A stretch of 64,000 bases of DNA from Flavobacterium ichthyis (GCF_009915155.1 NZ_JAABLM010000013.1:1-64000), one strand, 5' to 3'; shown: positions 53,699 to 62,980, numbered from the stretch's first letter. The notes: generated by a model not told the origin, from the sequence alone. Numbers and translations: made by a program.

Positions 53699-54868
53699 AT
53701 GAATATTTTCAAAAATTTTAAACCGCTTGTTTCTGCAACGGTTTTGATGTTTACAATAGGAACTCAAGCACAAAGTGATAAATTTAAAGTAGTTTTAGAT
53801 GCAGGTCACGGAGCCAAAGATTTTGGAGCAGTTCATCACAATTATGCCGAAAAAAATATCGCCCTTGCGGTAACTTTAAAAGTAGGACGCTTACTCGACA
53901 AACAACCTAATATTGATGTCATTTATACCCGAAGCACAGATGTTTTCATCGAATTGTCCGAAAGAGCCAATATTGCCAATAAAAATAACGCCAATCTTTT
54001 TGTGTCAATTCACTGTAATGCGAATCCGAGTCAAGAACCGTTTGGAACTGAAACCTATGTGATGGGTTTGACGAAATTAAAATCAAACTTACAAGTGGCA
54101 CAAGCCGAAAATAAAGTAGTGGAATTGGAGGCAGATTATAAGTTAACTTACGCAGGTTACGATCCTAAATCACCAGAATCCATTGTGGGAATGAAACTTC
54201 AGCAAGAAGATAACCTGATGAATAGTTTTGCGGTAGCAAGCAAAATTCAGGATAATTTTCATCAAGCCAAAAGAAAAAGTCGTGGCGTAAAACAAGCGCC
54301 ATTTTTGGTTTTGCACAGAACAGCCATGCCAAGTATTTTGGTAGAAATGGGTTTCATTAGCAATAAAAATGAAGGGGCTTATTTGAATAGCGAAGATGGT
54401 CAAAACGAAATTGCCAAAGCCATTGCCGACGCAATTGCCAGTTATAAAAAAGAATATTATGGCGGTGTAATTGTAGAAAATAAAATTGACAAAGAAGCAC
54501 TAAAAGTAGAAAAACCAAAAGAAACCGCTGAACCTGAAACACCAAAAGTGGAAACAAAACCAGTAGTTAAAACGGAAACCAAGCCCGAACCTGTTACGGA
54601 AAAACCGGTTTTAAATGGTACTATTTTTAAAGTTCAAATTTCGGCAAGTGGAACAAAATTAGCATTGACTCCATCAAATTTTAAAGGATTGAATGATATC
54701 TCAATGTCATCCGAAGGAAATCTTTACAAATATATGTACGGCGAAACCGGAAGTTATGATAACGCTAAAGTTTTATTGCAGGAAGCAAAATCTAAAGGTT
54801 ACACATCTGCCTTTTTAGTAGCCTACAAAAACGGTAAAAAAGTATCAATTCAAGAAGCATTAAAATAA
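53699..54868 (+). CDS. N-acetylmuramoyl-L-alanine amidase with SPOR domain
   Basis: A 389-residue exported cell-wall hydrolase with a signal peptide (to about residue 24, TIGTQAQS) and an Amidase_3 domain. The zinc ligands are in DAGHGAKDFG (His37), the next Glu region and VSIHCNANP, with the catalytic Glu in LVEMGFISN. A Pro/Glu/Lys-rich linker (about 270-300) is followed by a SPOR domain at 305-389 (FKVQISASGTKLALTPSNF). SPOR binds denuded septal glycan, so it probably splits cells at division. It is divergent from lptD and upstream of the MCE gene by 54 bp. Confidence 0.9.
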   Translation: MNIFKNFKPLVSATVLMFTIGTQAQSDKFKVVLDAGHGAKDFGAVHHNYAEKNIALAVTLKVGRLLDKQPNIDVIYTRSTDVFIELSERANIANKNNANLFVSIHCNANPSQEPFGTETYVMGLTKLKSNLQVAQAENKVVELEADYKLTYAGYDPKSPESIVGMKLQQEDNLMNSFAVASKIQDNFHQAKRKSRGVKQAPFLVLHRTAMPSILVEMGFISNKNEGAYLNSEDGQNEIAKAIADAIASYKKEYYGGVIVENKIDKEALKVEKPKETAEPETPKVETKPVVKTETKPEPVTEKPVLNGTIFKVQISASGTKLALTPSNFKGLNDISMSSEGNLYKYMYGETGSYDNAKVLLQEAKSKGYTSAFLVAYKNGKKVSIQEALK

Positions 54869-54922
54869 TTTTAAGAAACAAGTCAAAATTATTTAATTAA
54901 ATTTGTTCAAAAACACCAAGCT

Positions 54923-55885
54923 TTGAAAATATCAAGAGAAGTAAAAATCGCAGTTATCGTTATCGCCTCAGTTGCATTATTTGTATGGGGTTACAACTTT
55001 TTAAAAGGGAAAGACCTTTTTAATGATTACAAAACATTTTATGCAGTTTATGACGATGTAGAAGGATTAGCTCCTTCCGCACCTGTAACCATCAACGGTT
55101 TAGCAGTTGGAAAAGTAAGCAGTATTACCTTGCACGACAATGGAAAATTAAAAGTTGAAATGCAAATCAAAACAGATTTTCCAATTTCGCGTTCGTCAAT
55201 TGCTACAATTTACGAACCAAGTTTTATTGGCGGGAAAAACATTGCGTTGATTCCTAATTTTAAAGATACTGTGGAAGCCGAAGACGGACAACAACTTTCT
55301 ACTGATGTAAAACCTGGAATGCTTTCTTCTTTGGGTGACAAACTTTCGCCCCTTCAAACAAAGTTAGAACATACCGTTGTAACGGCTGATAGTTTACTAA
55401 TGAACATCAACACCACTTTCAACAAACAAACGCAAGCCAATCTACAAAACGCCATTGCCGAACTTTCTGCAACCATGAAAGAATTTAGCATTGCTGCCAA
55501 AAATTTAAACGGCATTATGGCAGACAACCGAAGCAAGCTAAACAATACTTTCACTAATTTAGACCATACATCAGACAATTTTGCAAAACTCTCAGATTCA
55601 CTTAATAAAGCGAATTTAGGTGAAAGCATGAAAAAGTTAGAAAAATCAATTGCCAACGTTGATAAAATTATCAATGATGTTCAATCCGGCAAAGGTTCTT
55701 TAGGAAAATTAATGAAAGACGACGGCATGTATAACAACCTCGAAGGTGCTTCAAACGAACTCAAGCAATTGTTAGCTGACGTGAAAAATAATCCAAAACG
55801 TTACGTGCATTTTTCTGTATTTGGAAGAAAAAATACACCCTACGTAGAAAACGAGCCTAAAAAAGTTACCGACACCATTAAATAA
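54923..55885 (+). CDS. MCE/MlaD family lipid transport protein, starting on TTG
   Basis: A 320-residue protein with one N-terminal membrane anchor (VIVIASVALFVWGYNFL) and an MCE domain (about residues 36-115, APVTINGLAVGKVSSITLHDNGKLKVEMQIKTD), then a coiled-coil-rich C-terminal half. MlaD-type proteins hold phospholipid in transit between the inner and outer membrane. The frame begins TTG-AAA-ATA-TCA; there is no ATG in the first fifty codons, so TTG is the start. It lies between the amidase and an Fe-S protein. MlaE and MlaF are not in this window, so the partner is elsewhere. Confidence 0.88.
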   Translation: MKISREVKIAVIVIASVALFVWGYNFLKGKDLFNDYKTFYAVYDDVEGLAPSAPVTINGLAVGKVSSITLHDNGKLKVEMQIKTDFPISRSSIATIYEPSFIGGKNIALIPNFKDTVEAEDGQQLSTDVKPGMLSSLGDKLSPLQTKLEHTVVTADSLLMNINTTFNKQTQANLQNAIAELSATMKEFSIAAKNLNGIMADNRSKLNNTFTNLDHTSDNFAKLSDSLNKANLGESMKKLEKSIANVDKIINDVQSGKGSLGKLMKDDGMYNNLEGASNELKQLLADVKNNPKRYVHFSVFGRKNTPYVENEPKKVTDTIK

Positions 55886-55893
55886 CAAACCCG

Positions 55894-57219
55894 ATGCATT
55901 ACATCGACAATATTATTTTCGCCCTAATACTCGTTGCCGGTTTTGGCTATTTCGCCTTCAACGTTAAAAAATTAGTCCGAAACATCAAACTCGGTCAAGA
56001 CGTTGATCGTTCCGACAATAAAAAAGAACGTTGGGCCAACATGGCTTTAATCGCTCTGGGACAATCTAAAATGGTAAAACGCCCCATTGCGGGTGTTTTA
56101 CACATTATTGTATATGTTGGTTTTGTCATTATCAACATCGAATTACTTGAAATTATTATCGACGGACTGTTCGGAACCCACAGAATTTTTGCCTTCATGG
56201 GAACTTTCTACAACATTTTAATTGGTTCCTTCGAAATTTTAGCGTTTTTAGTACTTTTTTCAGTCATCACCTTTTTAGTTCGAAGAAATATCATCAAACT
56301 AAAACGTTTCATTCACAACGATTTAAAAGGTTGGCCGAAAAGTGACGGAAATTATATTTTATATTTTGAAATCGCTCTGATGTTGCTATTCCTTTTCATG
56401 AACGCGGCAGATGCAACTTTGGCACAAAGAGGAACCGAACATTACATTCAAGCCGGAGCTTTTCCAATTAGCAGTTTCATCGCACCGATGTTTGAAAACA
56501 TTCCAAGCGAAACATTAATTATTCTCGAGCGAACATTTTGGTGGTTACACATCGTAGGCATTTTAATCTTTATGAATTATTTGTATTATTCAAAACACCT
56601 CCACATTTTGCTGGCGTTTCCTAATACCTATTATGCTGATTTAAACCCAAAAGGAAAATTTAATAACCTCGAGTCCGTTACTGCCGAAGTAAAATTAATG
56701 CTCGACCCAACAGCAGATCCATTTGCCGCACAACCACAAACGGATGCAGCTCCGGCAAAATTTGGCGCCAGCGACGTTCAGGATTTAAATTGGGTACAAC
56801 TACTAAATGCCTACACTTGTACAGAATGTGGCCGTTGTACATCAGCTTGTCCCGCAAATATTACCGGAAAAAAATTGTCCCCACGAAAAATCATGATGGA
56901 CACCCGTGACCGTCTTGAAGAAGTAGGAAAAAATATCGATGCCAACAAAGGCATCTTCGTCCCAGACAATAAAACCTTGCTCAACGACTATATCACCCCC
57001 GAAGAACTTTGGGCATGTACCAGTTGCAACGCTTGCGTAGAAGAATGCCCCGTAAGCATCAATCCGCTTTCCATCATCATGGACATGCGTCGTTATCTAG
57101 TCATGGAACAAAGTGCCGCACCAATGTCCCTCAACGCCATGATGACCAATATAGAAAATAACGCGGCACCATGGCAATACAGCCAACAAGACCGTTTAAA
57201 TTGGAAAAACGAAAATTAA
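55894..57219 (+). CDS. Membrane-bound 4Fe-4S dicluster protein (HdrC/NarI-like)
   Basis: A 441-residue inner-membrane protein. The N-terminal half has about five hydrophobic segments with histidines on the TM helices (a NarI-like cytochrome b pattern). The C-terminal half carries two ferredoxin-type clusters: CTECGRCTSACP (about residues 309-320) and CTSCNACVEECP (about 373-384). Such proteins pass electrons between quinone and a soluble reductase. It starts 8 bp after the MlaD gene. The second subunit, HdrB-like, is at 57896, after one HAD gene. The redox partner is unknown. Confidence 0.85.
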   Translation: MHYIDNIIFALILVAGFGYFAFNVKKLVRNIKLGQDVDRSDNKKERWANMALIALGQSKMVKRPIAGVLHIIVYVGFVIINIELLEIIIDGLFGTHRIFAFMGTFYNILIGSFEILAFLVLFSVITFLVRRNIIKLKRFIHNDLKGWPKSDGNYILYFEIALMLLFLFMNAADATLAQRGTEHYIQAGAFPISSFIAPMFENIPSETLIILERTFWWLHIVGILIFMNYLYYSKHLHILLAFPNTYYADLNPKGKFNNLESVTAEVKLMLDPTADPFAAQPQTDAAPAKFGASDVQDLNWVQLLNAYTCTECGRCTSACPANITGKKLSPRKIMMDTRDRLEEVGKNIDANKGIFVPDNKTLLNDYITPEELWACTSCNACVEECPVSINPLSIIMDMRRYLVMEQSAAPMSLNAMMTNIENNAAPWQYSQQDRLNWKNEN

Positions 57220-57227
57220 AATAATTT

Positions 57228-57366
57228 GGGCGTGCCCCTCCGTAAACTCCGGGTCGGGCTTTCCGCTGTATCTTTTGTTCCGTCCCGAAGTGTCGGGACT
57301 TCACAAAAGGATGCCGCTTCACCCGAGCGAAGCGAATAGACGAGGTAATCCCTCACGCAGGCACGA
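57228..57366 (+). repeat. Dispersed structured intergenic repeat, copy D
   Basis: Begins GGGCGTGCCCCTCC, then GGGTCGGGCTTTCC, and ends CCCTCACGCAGGCACGACG. The central hairpin pairs ATCTTTTG with CAAAAGGAT, and inside it GTCCCGA with TCGGGAC. It starts 8 nt after the stop of the 4Fe-4S gene, in the sense direction, and separates it from the HAD gene. Confidence 0.75.
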
Positions 57367-57383
57367 CGAAAAAAAAACACAAC

Positions 57384-57827
57384 ATGAAACCAGAAGAAAT
57401 CGATAAAAACCTTTTGTCAGCCACCGAAAACGGAGAAGCCATCAGCCCAATTTTGCCACCCGGAATCAAAAATTACCTTATTGATATCGACGGCACTATT
57501 TGCGATGACATTCCTAACGAACAACCCGAAAGAATGTTAACCGCAGCCGTATATCCCGATGCGTTGACAACCTTAAACCGTTGGTACGATGAAGGACACA
57601 TCATTTTTTTCTTCACCTCAAGAACAGAAGCCCATCGCGAAGTAACCGAACAATGGCTAAAACTTCACGGGTTCAAATACCACGGAATGGTCATGGGAAA
57701 ACCACGAGGCGGAAACTACCATTGGATAGATAACCATCTCGTAAAAGCCACAAGATACCGCGGTCAATTTACGGATTTAGTGGAAAAAGAAGTAACCATC
57801 CAAGTTTTTGACGACGGTAAACATTAA
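57384..57827 (+). CDS. HAD-superfamily hydrolase-like protein
   Basis: A 147-residue protein with the first HAD motif DIDGTICDD (residues 35-43), the second motif in FFFTSRTEAHREVTEQW (about 76-92) and motif-3/4 residues near the C-terminus (GKPRGGNYHWIDNH). It is a compact HAD without an obvious cap, so it may be a small phosphatase. In public genomes close relatives are, as I recall, sometimes named phosphoheptose isomerase, which these motifs do not support. It lies between the two Fe-S protein genes, separated from the first by repeat D. Confidence 0.78.
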   Translation: MKPEEIDKNLLSATENGEAISPILPPGIKNYLIDIDGTICDDIPNEQPERMLTAAVYPDALTTLNRWYDEGHIIFFFTSRTEAHREVTEQWLKLHGFKYHGMVMGKPRGGNYHWIDNHLVKATRYRGQFTDLVEKEVTIQVFDDGKH

Positions 57828-57895
57828 TTATACAAACACATAAGATTCAAATTTTTAAATCTTTAAATATTTCAATCTTTCAATAAATAAAAAAT

Positions 57896-58687
57896 ATGTC
57901 AGAAAATCTAACAGTGCCAACCATGGCAGAAATGCTTGCCGAAGGAAAACAACCCGAAGTATTGTTTTGGGTAGGTTGTGCCGGAAGCTTTGACGATAGA
58001 GCAAAGAAAATAACCAAAGCATTTGTAAAAATTTTAAATCAAGCAGGCGTTTCCTTTGCCGTTTTAGGTACCGAAGAAAGTTGTACGGGAGATCCCGCAA
58101 AACGAGCAGGAAACGAATTTTTATTTCAAATGCAAGCCATGATGAACATTGAGGTTTTAAACGCTTACGAAGCCAAAAAAATCGTAACCGCTTGTCCTCA
58201 TTGTTTTAACACGCTTAAAAATGAATATCCAGAATTAGGTGGTACTTACGAAGTAATTCATCACACACAATTTTTAAAATCGTTGTTAGATGAAGGAAAA
58301 TTAACCATCGAAGGCGGACAGTTTAAAGGAAAAAGAATCACTTTCCATGATCCGTGTTATTTGGGGCGTGCCAATAAAATCTACGAAGCACCACGAGAAT
58401 TAATCGAAAAACTCGACGTAGAATTGATAGAAATGAAACGTTCTAGAGCCAATGGATTATGTTGTGGAGCTGGTGGAGCCCAAATGTTTAAAGACGCAGA
58501 ACCGGGAAACAAAGAAGTCAATATAGAGAGAACCGAAGATGCGCTTCAAACTACACCAGATATCATTGCCGCAGGTTGTCCGTTTTGTAACACTATGTTA
58601 ACTGATGGTGTGAAAAATAAAGAAAAAGAAGGCGAAATTAAGGTAATGGATGTTGCCGAATTAATTGCCAATGCACAAGATTTATAA
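57896..58687 (+). CDS. Cysteine-rich CCG-domain Fe-S protein (HdrB-like)
   Basis: A 263-residue soluble protein with the two CCG-domain repeats seen in HdrB, GlpC and LldE. The first begins CAGSFDD and ends in CPHCFNTLKNEYP; the second has GLCCGAGGAQMF and ends in CPFCNTMLTD. The clustered cysteines bind a noncubane 4Fe-4S cluster in well studied HdrB. It pairs with the membrane-bound HdrC-like protein at 55894. Together they look like an HdrCB-type electron-transfer module without a flavin HdrA, but with an intervening HAD gene. Confidence 0.88.
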   Translation: MSENLTVPTMAEMLAEGKQPEVLFWVGCAGSFDDRAKKITKAFVKILNQAGVSFAVLGTEESCTGDPAKRAGNEFLFQMQAMMNIEVLNAYEAKKIVTACPHCFNTLKNEYPELGGTYEVIHHTQFLKSLLDEGKLTIEGGQFKGKRITFHDPCYLGRANKIYEAPRELIEKLDVELIEMKRSRANGLCCGAGGAQMFKDAEPGNKEVNIERTEDALQTTPDIIAAGCPFCNTMLTDGVKNKEKEGEIKVMDVAELIANAQDL

Positions 58688-58717
58688 TTAAAATAAGCTC
58701 AAGCGAGCCACTAAAAT

Positions 58718-59200
58718 ATGTACGTTCCATTTGAAAACTTACCAGATGATTCACGCATTTGGATTTACCAATCTAATAGAAAATTGACCGATGATGAAGT
58801 GACCGAAATCGAGTTGGAAACAAAAAATTTTGTAGAAGATTGGGCTGCACATGGAAGCGGTTTGCAGGCTTCTTTTTTAGTGAAGTACAATCGGTTTATT
58901 ATTTTGGCAGTTGATACAAATGTTCAAGCTGCAACGGGTTGTTCTATAGATAGTTCAGTTGTTTTTATTCAACAATTAGAACAAAAATATGGTATCGATT
59001 TACTTGACAAAATGAATGTCACTTTTCGTTTAGGTGAACACATCGCTCACAAGCCTTTGATTGATTTTAAAAAAATGGCGAAAGAAAAAGCCGTTTCAGG
59101 AAATACTATTGTCTTCAACAATCTCGTTAATACAGTAGGCGAATGGCACGAATATTGGGAAGTTCCAGCTATTGAGAGTTGGCATAGCCGTTTTTTTTAA
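58718..59200 (+). CDS. Conserved Bacteroidota protein of unknown function
   Basis: A 160-residue soluble protein with no signal peptide or membrane segment. It has conserved-looking blocks YVPFENLPDDSRIWIYQSNR, LDKMNVTFRLGEH and WHEYWEVPAIESWHSRFF. In public Bacteroidota genomes, homologues are, as I recall, often labelled ABC transporter ATPase, but I see no Walker A, Walker B or signature motif here. I do not recognise its function. It is 30 bp after the HdrB-like gene and 18 bp before the GH3 gene, so it is probably co-transcribed with both. Confidence 0.7.
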   Translation: MYVPFENLPDDSRIWIYQSNRKLTDDEVTEIELETKNFVEDWAAHGSGLQASFLVKYNRFIILAVDTNVQAATGCSIDSSVVFIQQLEQKYGIDLLDKMNVTFRLGEHIAHKPLIDFKKMAKEKAVSGNTIVFNNLVNTVGEWHEYWEVPAIESWHSRFF

Positions 59201-59218
59201 AAAAAAGATTTTTTTCGG

Positions 59219-62128
59219 ATGAGATATTATATAACCGCTCTACTGCTTTTTAGCCAGTGGGCTTTTTCACAACTACATTTACCGCCAAAAACAATAGATT
59301 TTACCAAAGAAAAAGTTTGGGTTGATAGTATTTATAATAAGATGTCGATGGAAGAACGCATCGGTCAATTATTTATGGTTGCTGCATATTCTAACAAAGA
59401 TTCGGCTCATATCCGTTCAATCGATAAACTTGTAAAAGATTACCATGTTGGTGGTGTGATTTTTTTTCAAGGTGGTCCAGTTCGTCAAGCCAAGTTAACA
59501 AATAGATACCAAAGCAAAGCTCGCGTTCCACTTTTTGTGGGGATTGATGCAGAATGGGGTGTTGCCATGCGTCTTGATTCTGTTATTAGATATCCATGGA
59601 ATATGACACTTGGTGCGGTTCAAGATTTGAAATTAATAAAAGAAGTTGGTGAACGATATGGCATCCAATCGCGTAGGATGGGGGTGCATTTTAATTTTGC
59701 ACCTGTTTTAGACATCAATACAAATCCCAAAAATCCTATTATCGGAAATCGATCTTTTGGTGAGGATAAAATAAATGTTACCAATAGGGCTTTGGCTCTA
59801 ATGAAAGGTATTCAGTCACAAGGAGTTTTGGCCACCGGAAAACATTTTCCGGGACATGGTGATACTGCCACTGATTCACACCATACTTTACCAATGCTTA
59901 ATTTTTCTCGAGAAAGAATTAACGAAGTAGAATTATACCCCTATAAACGATTAATTCGTGAAGGTTTATCGAGTGTAATGGTAGCACATTTAAACGTTCC
60001 TGTATTAGAACCACGAGATAATTTTCCCACTTCGGTTTCTTATAACGTGGTAACTAACTTGCTACAAAAAGAGTTACACTTTAACGGCTTAATCTTTACT
60101 GATGCTTTGAATATGAAAGGAGCTAGTAATTTTAAACAGCCGGGAGAAATTGACTTTGAAGCATTTGTCGCCGGAAATGATGTTTTGCTTTTTGCTGAAA
60201 ATGTACCGTTGGCGATGGAAAAAATTTGCATGGCAATTCAAGACACAATTTTACCAGAATCAAGGTTGGAAAAGTCAGTAAAAAAGATTTTAAAATACAA
60301 ATATCAGGTAGGTTTAAATCAATATCATCCTATTGATTTAGCATTTTTATACGATGATTTAAATAGTCCGGAAACAGAAGCTTTTCAGTACAAATTGTAC
60401 GAAAATGCGTTGACAGTTTTGAAAAATGAAGAAGAAATTTTGCCGATACAAAATCTTGAAGAGGAAAAAATAGCTTATCTAAAATTAGGGGATGACAGCG
60501 GTAGTATGTTTCTCAACACACTTAAACAATACACTGAAATCACCGAAATTACAAAAGACAGTTTGCATTTAATGCAAGAAAAACTCAACAATTTTACTAA
60601 AGTAATCATCGGGTTTCACAAAGCTGATGGCGCTTGGAAAAAACACGATTTTACCATAGACGAAATTGTTACCATTCAGGAAATTGCCAAAAAAAACAAG
60701 GTGATTTTAGATGTTTTTGCCAAACCATATTCGCTAATTCCTTTTAACGAATTTAAAGATATTGAAGGCTTAATTGTCTCTTATCAAAATAGCGATCCAG
60801 CACAAAATGTTTCAGCGCAATTAATATTTGGAGCAGTAGAATCCAAAGGAAAATTGCCCGTTTCCATTGGGAATTTCTTTAAAGTAAACGATGGTTTAAA
60901 AACTAAAAAACTCAACCGTTTAGGCTTTACCATTGCTGAAAATGTAGGCATGAATTCTAAAGTTTTAGATAATATTGATAATGTTGCCAATAATGCCATC
61001 GAACGAAATATGACACCAGGAATTCAGGTGTTAGTGGCGCGAAAAGGAAAAGTAGTGTACCAAAAATCTTACGGTTATCATGATTATACCAAACAAGTGA
61101 AAGTAAAAAATTCTGATATTTATGATGTGGCTTCGTTGACTAAAATGGTGGCAACACTTCCGTTAACCATGCAACTTTTTGATCAGAAAAAAGTTAATCT
61201 AGAAACTAAACTGGGGCAAATGCTTCCCGAATTTGAAAAAACGGATAAATCTAATATTAGTTTCAAAGAATTAATGTCACATTATGGAAAGTTACAACCT
61301 TGGCTTCCGTTTTACCAAAGCACCTTAACCGCTCAAAAAGAACCAGACAGTCTTTATTATTCCAGAACGTTATCGAGCGAATTTCCGCTTCAGGTTTCGG
61401 AAAATTTATTTTTGAGAAAAGATTATCCCCAACTATTGCTCAAGCAAATTGCCGATAGTAAATTACTTACCAAAAGAGAATACAAGTACAGTGATTTCAC
61501 TTTTATTTTGCTGAAAGAGTTTGTGGAAAAAAGTTTTAATCAGCCGTTAGACAAATTAGCTGATGAGCATTTTTATAAAAAGTTAGGAGCCAATAAAACC
61601 ACTTACAATCCGTTGAGAAAATTTGACCAAAATATTATTCCGCCAACTGAAGAGGACAATTATTTTAGGTACACTACTGTTCAAGGTTATGTTCACGATA
61701 TGGCTGCTGCAATGCAGGATGGAGTAGGAGGTCATGCCGGAATTTTTTCTAACAGCATGGATTTGGCTAAAATAATGCAAATGTACCTTCAAAAAGGTAA
61801 TTATGGGGGCAAGCAATTTTTCTCGCCTTCCACTTTCGATATTTTTAATACTTGTCATTACTGCAAAGAAGGCAATCGTCGTGGACTTGGATTTGACAAG
61901 CCGCAACTTCCTGGAACTTCTGGACCTACTTGTAATTGTACTTCTAAATCCAGTTTTGGCCACACAGGTTTCACCGGTACTATGGCTTGGGCTGATCCTG
62001 AACAGGAACTAATTTATATTTTCTTGTCTAATAGGACTTATCCGGATTCTAATGCGCCAAATTGGCTCTCACAGGAAAATGTTCGGGAGAATATCCAGAA
62101 GGTTATTTATAATTCTATTGAGAAATAA
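59219..62128 (+). CDS. GH3 beta-N-acetylglucosaminidase fused to a beta-lactamase-like serine hydrolase
   Basis: A 969-residue exported protein with a signal peptide (YYITALLLFSQWAFSQ). Residues 30-370 are a NagZ-like GH3 domain: KHFPGHGDT at 208-216, then DSHHTLP (dyad His) and the nucleophile in TDALNMKG (Asp295). Residues 370-570 form a linker domain. Residues 580-969 are a class C beta-lactamase-type serine hydrolase with all three motifs: SLTK (Ser639, Lys642), YSD (Tyr757) and HTG (915-917). It could release GlcNAc from muropeptides and cleave a peptide or ester as well. It is the last gene of the MlaD-to-GH3 stretch. Confidence 0.92.
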   Translation: MRYYITALLLFSQWAFSQLHLPPKTIDFTKEKVWVDSIYNKMSMEERIGQLFMVAAYSNKDSAHIRSIDKLVKDYHVGGVIFFQGGPVRQAKLTNRYQSKARVPLFVGIDAEWGVAMRLDSVIRYPWNMTLGAVQDLKLIKEVGERYGIQSRRMGVHFNFAPVLDINTNPKNPIIGNRSFGEDKINVTNRALALMKGIQSQGVLATGKHFPGHGDTATDSHHTLPMLNFSRERINEVELYPYKRLIREGLSSVMVAHLNVPVLEPRDNFPTSVSYNVVTNLLQKELHFNGLIFTDALNMKGASNFKQPGEIDFEAFVAGNDVLLFAENVPLAMEKICMAIQDTILPESRLEKSVKKILKYKYQVGLNQYHPIDLAFLYDDLNSPETEAFQYKLYENALTVLKNEEEILPIQNLEEEKIAYLKLGDDSGSMFLNTLKQYTEITEITKDSLHLMQEKLNNFTKVIIGFHKADGAWKKHDFTIDEIVTIQEIAKKNKVILDVFAKPYSLIPFNEFKDIEGLIVSYQNSDPAQNVSAQLIFGAVESKGKLPVSIGNFFKVNDGLKTKKLNRLGFTIAENVGMNSKVLDNIDNVANNAIERNMTPGIQVLVARKGKVVYQKSYGYHDYTKQVKVKNSDIYDVASLTKMVATLPLTMQLFDQKKVNLETKLGQMLPEFEKTDKSNISFKELMSHYGKLQPWLPFYQSTLTAQKEPDSLYYSRTLSSEFPLQVSENLFLRKDYPQLLLKQIADSKLLTKREYKYSDFTFILLKEFVEKSFNQPLDKLADEHFYKKLGANKTTYNPLRKFDQNIIPPTEEDNYFRYTTVQGYVHDMAAAMQDGVGGHAGIFSNSMDLAKIMQMYLQKGNYGGKQFFSPSTFDIFNTCHYCKEGNRRGLGFDKPQLPGTSGPTCNCTSKSSFGHTGFTGTMAWADPEQELIYIFLSNRTYPDSNAPNWLSQENVRENIQKVIYNSIEK

Positions 62129-62271
62129 TTTTTTGGCTTGAGAGATTTGAATAGGAGATTTGCAGTACTGAATTAGGTTATTAACTCAATAGGTTTTTGA
62201 AAGTTGTTGGCTTGTTTAGTTTCTAAATTTTATGGGAAGACTCTTGATTAAAACTTGCAAACTTCTTTTTA

Positions 62272-62375
62272 TTTGCGTGAGGGATTGAGCCTTTGTTTGA
62301 GCTCGTTTTTTTGGTGGAACGAAGTGGAGCCGAAAAAACAGCGAGTGGCGAAAGCCCGACCCGAAGGGACACGCC
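62272..62375 (-). repeat. Dispersed structured intergenic repeat, copy E
   Basis: On the minus strand it begins GGCGTGTCCCTTCGGGTCGG and ends CCCTCACGCAAA. The last 95 nt match copy A almost base for base. Its head starts 8 nt after the alkB stop (62384), in the sense direction of alkB; on the other side it faces the GH3 gene end. Confidence 0.8.
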
Positions 62376-62383
62376 GTAAATAA

Positions 62384-62980
62384 TTATTTTATCTGCCGAA
62401 ACGTTAGATTAATTCTTGGGAGCATTGGTTTTTTTGATTTTGGGATTTCGTGTTCCCAATTTTCATTTGTATAGCCGTGCATGAGGAGTAAGGTGCCGTG
62501 GTGCAAGGGTATTTCGAGTTGTGGTACTTCTTTGCGGAATTTGTGACGTAAACGAAAAAGGCGCGTTTGTCCGAAACTTACTGATGCAATAGCTGGTTTT
62601 TCACCGCTTTTGTCTTCTTTATCGGAATGCCAAGAAACGCCATCATTGCCATCACGATAAAGATTTAGTAAAACGGCGTTGTATTCAAAACCCGTTTTTT
62701 CTTCAACCTGATGCTTTAAAGTAAGTAATTCTGGTGTAAATTTATTCTCTTTTTCATTTTCATACCAAGCAATTTTACGGGGAACAACAATGGTTTTTTT
62801 ATACATTTCCATTTTATGCTCTTGCCATGGCGTGTTGTTAAGAAAATGATGGTAGTAATAATCAGCCATATTTTTTGTTACAAAGCCATCTTGCTGGTAT
62901 AAATTTAATTCGGGGAAATCAAAATTGTGTAATTTTTTTTTTCCAGCAGTAAATAGTTCGGTGTCGCTAAAGAGTAACAT
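62384..62980 (-). CDS. AlkB-like Fe(II)/2-oxoglutarate dioxygenase
   Basis: A 198-residue protein of the AlkB family, which repairs alkylated DNA or RNA by oxidative demethylation. The iron ligands are in WHSDKED (His and Asp) and, further on, the C-terminal His in YTNENWEHEIPK; the 2-oxoglutarate-binding Arg is in KKPMLPRINLTFR at the end. NLYRDGNDGVSWHSD is typical of the short AlkB2-like type. It is divergent from the LexA-like S24 regulator, sharing a 91-bp promoter region, which suggests it is part of a DNA-damage response. Confidence 0.9.
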   Translation of the reverse strand: MLLFSDTELFTAGKKKLHNFDFPELNLYQQDGFVTKNMADYYYHHFLNNTPWQEHKMEMYKKTIVVPRKIAWYENEKENKFTPELLTLKHQVEEKTGFEYNAVLLNLYRDGNDGVSWHSDKEDKSGEKPAIASVSFGQTRLFRLRHKFRKEVPQLEIPLHHGTLLLMHGYTNENWEHEIPKSKKPMLPRINLTFRQIK

